A stretch of DNA of 64,000 bases from Pseudoalteromonas luteoviolacea (GTDB lineage: Bacteria; Pseudomonadota; Gammaproteobacteria; Enterobacterales; Alteromonadaceae). Under the pieces are notes generated by a model, which saw nothing but the letters and a program-made list of their open reading frames with translations, searched no databases and was not told the DNA's origin. Positions 18,959 to 27,075 of this stretch are shown piece by piece. A program made the translations under genes and the position numbers. The stretch spans positions 69,501 to 133,500 of the forward strand of contig NZ_JWIC01000008.1 of NCBI RefSeq assembly GCF_000814765.1, read 5' to 3'. The number at the start of each line of letters is the position of its first letter. Positions within the stretch are counted from its first letter, which is position 1.

Positions 18959-19858
18959 TTAAAGTTTCTTCTCTGGCACACCCACATGTAGGTTGCCGTT
19001 TTTTAAATCCATGGTCATGACAAAATGTTTGAACACGTCATAACCTACGATGCCGCTTACTCTCACACCTCTAATCTTACTGCTAGTATGGCGGTATTGG
19101 CTAGAGACATTGACCTTACTGCCTTCTGCAGGAAACGCCACATGCACGTTAGAGAGTGTAAATGGGCCAAATTTGACTTCTTGAGCTTTTACATTTTCCA
19201 TTTTCTCTGTGGTATTGGCTCCTGCAAAATAGGTTTTTGGATTTTGTTTCTTTAACCAGCCAAAGCTTTTTGCAATGCGGCGTTCGATTAACATTCCACC
19301 TGTAAAACCGGTATCGAGTAGCATCCACATCGATTTATCTTCTAATGTAACTTTCACGATAGGTTGTTCAAATCCTTTTTGCAGTTTGAAATCGATATTT
19401 TCATACTCTTTAATATTGAGGTGATCATGCGTAAGTAGGCGCATGCGCTTATTTGGATAATCTATTTGTGTATTAAAGAGCTTAAAAAAACCTTGGCCAA
19501 ACAACACGGCATTGTTAGGCATACTGAGATCCAGTGAAGGTAACCTTTCTAGATGTGTGTCTATACCAAAAAATGAGACCGGTACTTTTTGATAGATTTT
19601 GTTGCGCTTTGTTTCAAATGCCCCTTCTATTTCAATATTACCAGTGTGGTTATATTTAAGGTTATGCTTGGCGACAAAATTTTCGTTAATGGCGTTAGTG
19701 TTTGCGCCTGTGTCTAAAACGGCGTAGCTGTCTATGTTGGAAACTTTGACTGGAATGGTGATCAGCCCATTTTGATAGGTGAAATCTAACCAAGGAGATA
19801 CCGCAGCGTAGGAAAGGGGGCTAATTAGCAGCCCAGCAACTAGCGTAATGAATTTCAT
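18959..19858 (-). CDS. Retropepsin-like secreted aspartic protease
   Basis: A 299-residue protein with a signal peptide (about 18 residues ending SYAA) and two retroviral-type active-site motifs: AVLDTGANTN (Asp49) and WMLLDTGFTGG (about residue 181). It is therefore a single-chain, two-lobed aspartic protease of the bacterial gag-asp type, acting in the periplasm or outside. The substrate is unknown. It is transcribed alone, divergent from the deoR-glmS unit. Its 3' end is flanked by the permease remnant. Confidence 0.85.
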   Translation of the reverse strand: MKFITLVAGLLISPLSYAAVSPWLDFTYQNGLITIPVKVSNIDSYAVLDTGANTNAINENFVAKHNLKYNHTGNIEIEGAFETKRNKIYQKVPVSFFGIDTHLERLPSLDLSMPNNAVLFGQGFFKLFNTQIDYPNKRMRLLTHDHLNIKEYENIDFKLQKGFEQPIVKVTLEDKSMWMLLDTGFTGGMLIERRIAKSFGWLKKQNPKTYFAGANTTEKMENVKAQEVKFGPFTLSNVHVAFPAEGSKVNVSSQYRHTSSKIRGVRVSGIVGYDVFKHFVMTMDLKNGNLHVGVPEKKL

Positions 19859-20085
19859 AAAATCAGGATTAATTGTGTTATATGTTGTTTGTTTCTATTT
19901 TAGGCATTTCAAACGTGTGTCGCAATGTGGTTTTGTAGGTTTTGTGTAAGATTACCATGCTAATTTAAATCCTTTTTAATATTTTGTTATGATTGTAGAG
20001 TAGAAAATGTGGGCGCAAGTTGTAAACTATTTAGCCAAATTTAAACTTGAACATTATTCAATGTTTCGACTAGAATACACATAAA

Positions 20086-20098
20086 TTTCGAATCGAAA
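20086..20098. promoter_or_regulatory. Palindromic candidate operator upstream of deoR-glmS
   Basis: TTTCGAATCGAAA is a perfect palindrome 16 bp before the deoR start. A further TTTCGA half-site lies at 20,064-20,069. DeoR-family proteins commonly bind TTCG/CGAA-type repeats, so autoregulation is inferred. Confidence 0.6.
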
Positions 20099-20114
20099 CT
20101 TATGTGAAAGATAA

Positions 20115-20891
20115 ATGACAAAACGAAATACTCAACAGCGTCGCCATACCATAGTCAGCCGGGTAAACAGCGAAGGTGAAGTCAGTGTAGAGGCATTGGC
20201 TGCTGAGTTCGAAACATCAGAAGTTACGATTCGAAAGGATTTAACCGCATTAGAAAAAAGCGGCTTATTACTGCGTCGTTACGGCGGCGCTGTGGCGCTG
20301 CCCAAAGAGATAGTCGCAACAGGGATAGACAAGCAAGACCCGCAGCGCAAAGTGGCCATTGCCAGTGCAGCCGCAGCGCTTATTCGTGACCATAATCGCA
20401 TCATCATTGACAGTGGCAGAACCACTGCGGCCATGATCCCAGAGCTTGCGACCAAGCGAGGCTTAGTCGTGATGACGAATGCCATTAATATTGCTAACCG
20501 CTTATTATCACTCGAGAACGAACCCACCTTATTGATGACCGGGGGCACGTGGGATCCACATTCAGAGTCCTTCCAAGGCCAAGTTGCCGAACAAGTGCTA
20601 CGCTCATATGACTTTGATCAACTGTTTATCGGTGCTGATGGCATTGATGTGGCGAGGGGAACCACCACATTCAATGAGTTGATTGGATTGAGCAAGGTGA
20701 TGGCGGAAACTGCAAGAGAAGTGATAGTGCTGGTTGAGTCTGAAAAAATTGGTCGCAAAATTCCAAATTTAGAGCTGCCTTGGCAGCAAGTCACCACCTT
20801 GATCACCGACAACACCTTGGCACCAGAGATGCGCCAAGCGATCGAGGCACATGGCGTAAACGTGATCTGTGCAGAGATCACACAAGAGTAA
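20115..20891 (+). CDS. DeoR-family transcriptional regulator upstream of glmS
   Basis: A 258-residue repressor-type protein. The N-terminal DeoR HTH (about 18-60: VSVEALAAEFETSEVTIRKDLTALEKSGLLLRRYGGA) is followed by a sugar-phosphate-sensing DeoRC domain (IIIDSGRTTAAMI, VVMTNAINIANRL, FIGADGID, VVLVESEKIGRK). It lies 30 bp upstream of glmS on the same strand. In many marine Gammaproteobacteria such a regulator accompanies glmS, so it probably senses an amino-sugar phosphate and controls GlmS supply. The palindrome at 20,086-20,098 is its likely operator. Confidence 0.92.
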   Translation: MTKRNTQQRRHTIVSRVNSEGEVSVEALAAEFETSEVTIRKDLTALEKSGLLLRRYGGAVALPKEIVATGIDKQDPQRKVAIASAAAALIRDHNRIIIDSGRTTAAMIPELATKRGLVVMTNAINIANRLLSLENEPTLLMTGGTWDPHSESFQGQVAEQVLRSYDFDQLFIGADGIDVARGTTTFNELIGLSKVMAETAREVIVLVESEKIGRKIPNLELPWQQVTTLITDNTLAPEMRQAIEAHGVNVICAEITQE

Positions 20892-20921
20892 ACACACAAA
20901 CGTGCAACGAATGGAGAGATT

Positions 20922-22742
20922 ATGTGTGGCATCGTAGGAGCTGTGGCAGAGCGCCCGGTTAACCGAATTCTAATTGAAGGTTTAAAACGTCTAGAATACC
21001 GTGGCTATGATTCAGCCGGTGTGGCACTGAGCAGTGCAGGCACACTAAATACGGTTAAAGCAGTAGGTAAAGTGGCTAATTTAGCCAGTGCACTTGAACG
21101 TGCAGAAGTTAAAGGCACTACCGGCATTGCGCACACGCGCTGGGCTACACATGGCGGTGTAACCGAAGCGAACGCTCACCCACATTTGTCTAATGAGCAA
21201 ATTGCGCTGGTACATAATGGCATCATTGAAAACCATGAAGCGCTGCGTCACGCGTTAAAAGAAGATGGCTATACGTTCTTATCGGATACAGATACAGAAG
21301 TGATGGTGCACCTTATTCACCAATTGCGCCAACAGCATGGCAGTTTGCTTGAGTCAGTACAAGCCGCGACTAAGCAGCTTGAAGGTGCGTACGGTACGGT
21401 TGTTTTTGACAAAGAAAACGACAATGAAATCATCGTGGCACGCTCAGGCAGCCCATTGGTGATTGGTCTAGGCCTGGGTGAAAATTTCATTGCGTCAGAT
21501 CAGCTCGCGTTGTTACCTGTGACACGCAGCTTTATCTTCTTAGAAGAAGGTGATGTTGCACGTATTACCCGTGATACGGTTGAAATTTATGATGTGAATG
21601 GCAATGCGGTTGAGCGTGAAGTCGTTGAGTCGAACATCACGCAAGATGCATCTGGTAAAGGTGAATATCGTCACTACATGTTAAAAGAGATTTATGAGCA
21701 GCCATTGGCTGTGCGTAATACCCTTGAAGGCCGCCTTGAAAACGACCGTGTAACAGTAGATGCGTTTGGTGGCAGCGCAAACCAGATTTTTAAAGATGTG
21801 AAGCATGTTCAGATTATCGCATGTGGTACATCTTATCACTCAGGTATGGTGGCGCGTTATTGGCTAGAGCAGTTTGCAGGCGTCAGCTGTAATGTGGAAA
21901 TTGCCTCAGAATTCCGCTACCGCGAGTCGTTTGTGCACGAAAACAGCTTATTAGTCACGATTTCTCAATCTGGTGAAACAGCGGATACGTTAGCGGCATT
22001 GCGCTTAGCAAAAGAGCAAGGTTACATGGCGTCTATGACCATTTGTAACGTACCTGGCTCATCACTGGTACGTGAATCTGATTTGGCGTTTATGACCAAA
22101 GCGGGCGCAGAGATTGGTGTTGCTTCAACCAAAGCGTTTACAACGCAGCTGGTTGGCCTATTAATGCTAACTGCCTCTATCGCGCAGGAAAAAGGTCGCG
22201 ATCAGAGCGTGATTGTTAATGCTATTAAGACGTTACCTAACAAGCTAGAAGAAGCACTAAGCATGGCTGAAGGCATTGAAGCATTGGCTGAAGAGTTTGC
22301 AGATAAGCATCATTCTCTGTTCCTTGGCCGTGGTTCACAATACCCAATCGCAATGGAAGGCGCATTGAAGCTTAAAGAGATCTCGTATATTCACGCAGAA
22401 GCATACGCGGCAGGTGAATTAAAGCACGGTCCGCTAGCGTTGATTGACGCTGACATGCCAATCATTGTTGTGGCACCAAACAATGAGCTACTCGAAAAAT
22501 TGAAGTCTAACGTCGAAGAAGTACGCGCGCGTGGCGGGATCATCTATGTATTCGCTGATAAAGATTCTGCGTTTGCGTCAGATGATACGATGCGTGTAAT
22601 GAATGTGAATCACGTTGAAGACATTATTGCACCCGTTGTCTATACAATCCCACTACAGCTATTGTCATACTATGTCGCTGTGATTAAAGGGACAGACGTT
22701 GACCAACCACGAAACCTAGCAAAATCAGTGACAGTTGAATAA
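20922..22742 (+). CDS. glmS: Glutamine-fructose-6-phosphate aminotransferase GlmS
   Basis: The 606-residue enzyme makes glucosamine-6-phosphate, the first step toward UDP-GlcNAc. Cys2 (MCGIVGA) is the glutaminase nucleophile after Met removal. The N-terminal amidotransferase domain shows RLEYRGYDSAG and HTRWATHG. Two SIS domains follow, with ACGTSYHSG and SQSGETADT. The C-terminus PRNLAKSVTVE is the conserved end whose coding DNA is the attTn7 recognition sequence bound by TnsD. A Tn7-like element is inserted 25 bp after the stop, and the native terminator now lies at 47,450. The gene itself is intact. Confidence 0.98.
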   Translation: MCGIVGAVAERPVNRILIEGLKRLEYRGYDSAGVALSSAGTLNTVKAVGKVANLASALERAEVKGTTGIAHTRWATHGGVTEANAHPHLSNEQIALVHNGIIENHEALRHALKEDGYTFLSDTDTEVMVHLIHQLRQQHGSLLESVQAATKQLEGAYGTVVFDKENDNEIIVARSGSPLVIGLGLGENFIASDQLALLPVTRSFIFLEEGDVARITRDTVEIYDVNGNAVEREVVESNITQDASGKGEYRHYMLKEIYEQPLAVRNTLEGRLENDRVTVDAFGGSANQIFKDVKHVQIIACGTSYHSGMVARYWLEQFAGVSCNVEIASEFRYRESFVHENSLLVTISQSGETADTLAALRLAKEQGYMASMTICNVPGSSLVRESDLAFMTKAGAEIGVASTKAFTTQLVGLLMLTASIAQEKGRDQSVIVNAIKTLPNKLEEALSMAEGIEALAEEFADKHHSLFLGRGSQYPIAMEGALKLKEISYIHAEAYAAGELKHGPLALIDADMPIIVVAPNNELLEKLKSNVEEVRARGGIIYVFADKDSAFASDDTMRVMNVNHVEDIIAPVVYTIPLQLLSYYVAVIKGTDVDQPRNLAKSVTVE

Positions 22743-22762
22743 TTTGGTTTAAAGGGTTTTAT

Positions 22763-22767
22763 ATTAA
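22763..22767. repeat. Target-site duplication, glmS-proximal copy
   Basis: ATTAA directly before the TGTGG terminus of the element, identical to 47,445-47,449. Five base pairs is the Tn7 duplication length. Confidence 0.95.
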
Positions 22768-22839
22768 TGTGGCTTAGGAATAAAGATTCATACTTAGTAT
22801 TAAAGTATCATCCTAAGTAATAAAGTTTCACACTGAGTC
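22768..22839. repeat. Tn7R-like transposon end with three abutting TnsB sites
   Basis: Sites start at 22,779, 22,799 and 22,819, all fitting AWTAAAGWWTCAnnCTnAGTM over 21 bp. The 20-bp phase resembles the packed TnsB sites of Tn7R, and tnsA lies beside this end as in Tn7. Confidence 0.9.
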
Positions 22840-22844
22840 AAGAA

Positions 22845-22872
22845 AGCCGATTAAATTACAATCGGCTTTTTT
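22845..22872 (+). terminator. Rho-independent terminator inside the transposon end
   Basis: AGCCGAT, 9-nt loop, ATCGGCT, then TTTTT. Directly downstream of the TnsB sites, it would stop glmS transcripts that now run into the element, and may also serve the convergent minus-strand gene. Confidence 0.85.
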
Positions 22873-22913
22873 CGTTTTTGTAAGTAATTCACAATGCGGC
22901 TTTATCTATATTC

Positions 22914-23837
22914 TTATTTCCCGACTGCTAGTTTCGCCTTCATTGGTAAGTCCAGTGCTAGGTTGCCCCAGTTTTCAAAATAGGGGCTAGTTGCATTTCT
23001 TGCTGTTTTTGGGTGTCTAATAGCCCATTCTTGAAGGTGTAAAAAGAGCTCCGATTCCGTGATTTTTATAAAATATGGTTCCAAAGGTGCACTTAATTCT
23101 TCCGTAACAAAATCGATAAACAAATGCTCAGATAGATTGTATGCCACTTCCCGGCTTAACAGAGGTAGAGGAATGCGAGGCTCTCCAGCAGAATATTTGC
23201 ATATGTATAGGGTGGATAAATCAGTATCTTCGACTCGACGACTAAGTGGAGAGGGGTAAGTTATTTTCAGCATGTCACCATATGACACACAACCTAAAGC
23301 GTATTCAGTTGACTTATGTACACAATAGGAAGGGGAGCGATAACCAGTTATAACGAGATCTCTAACATTGCTATTTGGATAGCCTTTACCTACAGATAGA
23401 GAAAAGATTAACCCATCAAGGCAAACACGGTGAAATTCATCTTTTGGGACAGGGATTCTGCATGCATAAATGATCTCTTCAATGTTTTGCAGTGCAAGTC
23501 CCTCCGCTGCTATTCTGTAAGCAACTTCGAGCTCAATGCCTTCCTTTTTTCTAAGCTTTCTACCCAAACTTGTAACTTTTAGCAGAGTATTTGAGTTGAA
23601 TGTTAGGAATCCAGCGCGATTTTGGTTTGAATGAGTGTCATTGCTCTTCAATTCGGCTTTAAGCGTGTTGATATTGTAATTGTCAGGCTTCCCAGGAAGA
23701 GATTCAGCCACCATAGCAGATAAAAAAGTAGGCTTTCTCCGGTATTGTCCATTCGAGCCATCAATTAACTTTTTGTTTAGAGCTGATATAAAGTCTTTAA
23801 ACGACTTATTACATTGAGGAAAAATAGAGTTATGCAC
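22914..23837 (-). CDS. Unknown 307-aa protein between transposon end and tnsA
   Basis: The open frame is long and its codon pattern looks real, but I recognise no domain. The N-terminal region is Lys/Asn-rich (LNKKLIDGSNGQYRRKPTFLS); the middle part has LRKKEGIELEVAYRIAAEGLAL and a Cys-containing stretch. There is no signal peptide or membrane helix. It is transcribed away from tnsA, from a shared 340-bp region. Accessory genes in this slot of Tn7-like elements vary; it could be cargo or a regulator. It starts with ATG at 23,837. Confidence 0.65.
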   Translation of the reverse strand: MHNSIFPQCNKSFKDFISALNKKLIDGSNGQYRRKPTFLSAMVAESLPGKPDNYNINTLKAELKSNDTHSNQNRAGFLTFNSNTLLKVTSLGRKLRKKEGIELEVAYRIAAEGLALQNIEEIIYACRIPVPKDEFHRVCLDGLIFSLSVGKGYPNSNVRDLVITGYRSPSYCVHKSTEYALGCVSYGDMLKITYPSPLSRRVEDTDLSTLYICKYSAGEPRIPLPLLSREVAYNLSEHLFIDFVTEELSAPLEPYFIKITESELFLHLQEWAIRHPKTARNATSPYFENWGNLALDLPMKAKLAVGK

Positions 23838-24176
23838 AGTGTTCTCTCTTTAATTGGTGAGAATTTGTTAAGGGGGCTTTGGTTTTCATCTCAACACTTC
23901 TCAATTAAAGAAATATTGTGAAAAAGAACTCGAGAAATTTACCAATATCCAGCTGTCTGGACCCAAAGCAATACGCAGGCTTTTGAAACCTACTTCGAAA
24001 CGACCTAACGCAATCGTGATTAGGCGGTTAAAAAAGAAGCGTTACAAGACTAAACGGCTTATAAGGAATGGTCAATACTTGGTCTTAACGTTGCTACTAA
24101 GTTCTATGTTTTTTATTTTATATTAATGCTATGGTCTTAACTTGGTTGGGGTTTCGATCAGTTATAGCGGTATATT
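23838..24176. other. 339-bp divergent region before tnsA
   Basis: It carries the tnsA promoter region. A 10-bp direct repeat TGGTCTTAAC occurs at 24,080-24,089 and 24,132-24,141, a candidate binding site. An open frame with protein-like composition but no start codon spans 23,872-24,126 (separate entry). Confidence 0.5.
23872..24126 (+). pseudogene. Start-less open frame, possible gene remnant upstream of tnsA
   Basis: Eighty-four sense codons are open from just after a TAA at 23,869 to a TAA at 24,124. They read like a very basic protein (TSQLKKYCEKELEKF, then a KKKRYKTKRLIRNGQYLVL stretch and a hydrophobic tail). No ATG is near its beginning. It may be the truncated 3' end of a gene lost during rearrangement of the element, or chance; no family recognised. 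Confidence 0.3.
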
Positions 24177-25004
24177 ATGTCTAGAAAGATTGGCCATACT
24201 GAGGCGCAATATCGTAAGTGGATTAAAGAAGGTCGAGGTTCGGGTGAATATCGGGAGTATAAGCCTTGGCTAACGGTTTATGATTCACCATCAGATGGTC
24301 GTGTGCATCGCGTCTTTGGTTATAAGACTAAAAGAACTCATCATTTATTATCTGACCTTGAACTATCAATGTTCTATTTGCTCGAGTGGCGCAAAGAAGT
24401 ACTACAAATTAAAGAGCAGTTTCCATTGGAGCGAGACTTAACCGCTGAGTTGGTTAAGTCTGCGGGTATAAAACACCCTAGTGTAAGAGGTGTTAACCAA
24501 TATATGTCGAGCGACTTTCTTGTTGAAACATCATCAACAGAACTCCCCTATTTTGCATTACAAGTGAAATACACCAATGCACTTGAAGAGCAGCGAAAGA
24601 TAGAAATTCTTGAGTTAGAGAGGCGCTATTGGTTAGAGAAAAATATACCTTGGCAAATAGTGACTGAAGCAGAAATCCCCAAAGTCGTTAAAACCAATAT
24701 TGAGTGGATTTACCCTATGCAGGGCGCTTATGAAGAAGCCCCTCATTCAGCTGTAGATCAAGCTCTTTTTTACGCAGACTACTTTTCTAAATACCCAACT
24801 AAAACACTAATAGAAGCCTGCAAAGAGATAGATACAGCCTATGGACTAGACTTAGGTGAGTCACTGTATGAAATTCGCTGTTTACTGGCTGATCGATATT
24901 TCACTTTTGACATTTTCAAGCCAGTTCAAAAGGTGCATGTAGGTGATTTTAAGCTAGGTGACGTGGGTATCATTCAGGAGGCTTTCCGTGTTTCGAATCA
25001 ATGA
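24177..25004 (+). CDS. tnsA: Tn7-like transposase endonuclease subunit TnsA
   Basis: A 275-residue nuclease that cuts the 5' ends of the transposon, enabling cut-and-paste transposition together with TnsB. The restriction-enzyme-like catalytic set is intact: Glu62 (DLELSMFYLLEW), Asp113 (SSDFLVE) and Lys131 (LQVKYT). Spacing is almost identical to Tn7 TnsA (63/114/132). The C-terminal winged-helix part contacts TnsC in Tn7. The tnsB start lies within its 3' end (17-bp overlap), so the operon is translationally coupled. Confidence 0.96.
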   Translation: MSRKIGHTEAQYRKWIKEGRGSGEYREYKPWLTVYDSPSDGRVHRVFGYKTKRTHHLLSDLELSMFYLLEWRKEVLQIKEQFPLERDLTAELVKSAGIKHPSVRGVNQYMSSDFLVETSSTELPYFALQVKYTNALEEQRKIEILELERRYWLEKNIPWQIVTEAEIPKVVKTNIEWIYPMQGAYEEAPHSAVDQALFYADYFSKYPTKTLIEACKEIDTAYGLDLGESLYEIRCLLADRYFTFDIFKPVQKVHVGDFKLGDVGIIQEAFRVSNQ

Positions 25005-27075
25005 AGTATTGCAATACGAGCAAACTCTATATCGCACACTAATGCTTTTTGAATACTATGTACTCTGGATAAAAATACATGATGATAAGGCTTTTCCTCA
25101 GCTCATTGAAATTGCTGAGTTAGAACAAGGCTTTCAAGATGAAATACTAAAACGAGTGGATGACCCCTATAGTTACTTAATCACTGTAACTCCTGAATAT
25201 GGTTCTACAGCTCAGATAAAGCGTGATGAAAATTATGAAGTAATTAAACCGCTAGTAGATTTTGAAAATAGCTACCAAGCAAAGGCTCGAGGCAAAATCG
25301 TCAATCAAATTGTTGCTAAGACAGGAAAAACAAAACAAACAATATATCGTTTTGCTCGAAGGTATTGGCAGCGTGGCCAGATCCCCAATGCACTCTTACC
25401 AGACTATAAAAATTCAGGCGGTAAAGGCCAAAAGCGAAGAGCAACGACTAAAAAGTTAGGGCGTCCCCGCGTATATATGCCGGGTGTTGGTGCTTTAATC
25501 GATGATTTTACCGAAAAGCTCTTCAGAGTCGCTATCGATCGTCATGTAATGACTGATAAAAGCAAGTCCTTTCGTTATGCGCATAATCGGCTTAAAGATA
25601 TTTATAGTCAGTACTTCCCTGAGCTACCAGAAGAAGAACTGCCTACATATTGGCAAATGGAGCACTTTTATAAACGTGAGTATCGGCAAGTAGAAAAGCT
25701 CGAGCTTCAAGCTGGAGATATCAGATCTAAGAAAGACATTCGTCCTTTATTTGGTACTGCTACAGCTGATGTTTTAGGCCCTGGTATGCGTTATGAGATT
25801 GATGCAACGATTGCTGATATATATCTAGTATCCAGCTCTGAACGAGGCAACATAGTCGGCCGCCCGGTCGTTTATATGGTAGTAGATGTATTTAGTCGTA
25901 TGGTAGCTGGATTCTATATTGGTTTTGAAAACCCTTCTTATACTGCTGCTATCCAAGCGTTGTATATGGCTTCTACAGATAAATCAGAATATTGTCGAGA
26001 GCTGGGCTTTGAAGTAAAGCCCGAGCAGTGGCCATGTATTGGTTTACCTTCTGCATTGCTGGCTGACAGGGGCGAGTTAATGGGCCATCAAATTGAGTGT
26101 TTAGAAAAAGGCTTTGGAGTCCGCCTTGAAAATACACCGCCTTTCAGGAGTGAAGCAAAAGGCATTGTTGAAAGGTCTTTCCGCTCTTTTCAGCAAGTAT
26201 TTAAACCATTTGCACCTGGCGTGGTTACTGGTACCAAAATTAAAAAGCAAGGAGACCGTGACTATCGTTTAGATGCTAAGGTTACGATAGAAGACTTCAC
26301 TAAGATAATCTTAGCATCTGTGCTTTATCACAATCAGTATCATGTTATCGATCGCTATGATAAAGCTTCTGATATGCCGACGGATTTACCTAATAACCCA
26401 TTAGCTCTTTGGAATTGGGGGCTTCAGCACCGTACTGGTCGATTAAAAAAATCTGAACCTGAGCATTTGCGTGTGGCACTTATGCCTCGTATACGTGGAA
26501 CTGTGTCTGAATCAGGCGTTTGTATTTTTGGCTTGTACTACACGAGTTCTGAGCTTATGCAGCTCGGTTGGATGCATCGAGGAAAAGAGGTTAAAAGGCC
26601 AGAAAAAGTTGATGTTGCTTACGACTTAGCAACGGCTGAGTACATATATGTCTACCCAGAGGCTAATAGTAACAAGTACTTTGTTTGTCAGTTGTCAACA
26701 CGCTCAAGGCAGTTTACAGGTGCTAGCTTTTGGGATGTTTGGGAGCAGAATGAAGCCTTAAAATATACAGAAGCTCAGGCTAAGTTAGTTGCGAATGAAC
26801 AAGAGCGAGCGCTCGAAAGAAAGATAATAGAAACCATAAAACAAGCTGAAAAAGCAGCACCTGTTAATTCAGGGCTTTCCGATGCTGAACGTATTAAGAA
26901 TATTCGAGAAAATCGAAATGCAGAAAAAACAAAAGAGCGACAAGCGCGAGCATATAGGCCTGTAGAAATCGATACTAGTCAATCAGCCGAGGTACACTAT
27001 CTTGCAGAGCAGGATGACGATTTAGATTTTCCTGATTTTTCAGATGAATTATTTGGTGAGGATGATCAGTCATGA
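24988..27075 (+). CDS. tnsB: Tn7-like DDE transposase TnsB
   Basis: A 695-residue transposase that binds the terminal repeats, cuts the 3' ends and joins them to target DNA. The DDE triad is intact: Asp272 (YEIDAT), Asp360 (LADRGELMG) and Glu395 (AKGIVERSF), with spacing almost identical to Tn7 TnsB (273/361/396). An N-terminal HTH region with KTKQTIYRFARRYWQRG precedes the catalytic core. I choose GTG 24,988 because CAGGAGG lies six bases upstream; a longer frame opening at 24,958 has no ribosome site. The C-terminus is charged (DDDLDFPDFSDELFGEDD) and probably binds TnsC. Its stop overlaps the tnsC start. Confidence 0.96.
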   Translation: MFRINEVLQYEQTLYRTLMLFEYYVLWIKIHDDKAFPQLIEIAELEQGFQDEILKRVDDPYSYLITVTPEYGSTAQIKRDENYEVIKPLVDFENSYQAKARGKIVNQIVAKTGKTKQTIYRFARRYWQRGQIPNALLPDYKNSGGKGQKRRATTKKLGRPRVYMPGVGALIDDFTEKLFRVAIDRHVMTDKSKSFRYAHNRLKDIYSQYFPELPEEELPTYWQMEHFYKREYRQVEKLELQAGDIRSKKDIRPLFGTATADVLGPGMRYEIDATIADIYLVSSSERGNIVGRPVVYMVVDVFSRMVAGFYIGFENPSYTAAIQALYMASTDKSEYCRELGFEVKPEQWPCIGLPSALLADRGELMGHQIECLEKGFGVRLENTPPFRSEAKGIVERSFRSFQQVFKPFAPGVVTGTKIKKQGDRDYRLDAKVTIEDFTKIILASVLYHNQYHVIDRYDKASDMPTDLPNNPLALWNWGLQHRTGRLKKSEPEHLRVALMPRIRGTVSESGVCIFGLYYTSSELMQLGWMHRGKEVKRPEKVDVAYDLATAEYIYVYPEANSNKYFVCQLSTRSRQFTGASFWDVWEQNEALKYTEAQAKLVANEQERALERKIIETIKQAEKAAPVNSGLSDAERIKNIRENRNAEKTKERQARAYRPVEIDTSQSAEVHYLAEQDDDLDFPDFSDELFGEDDQS

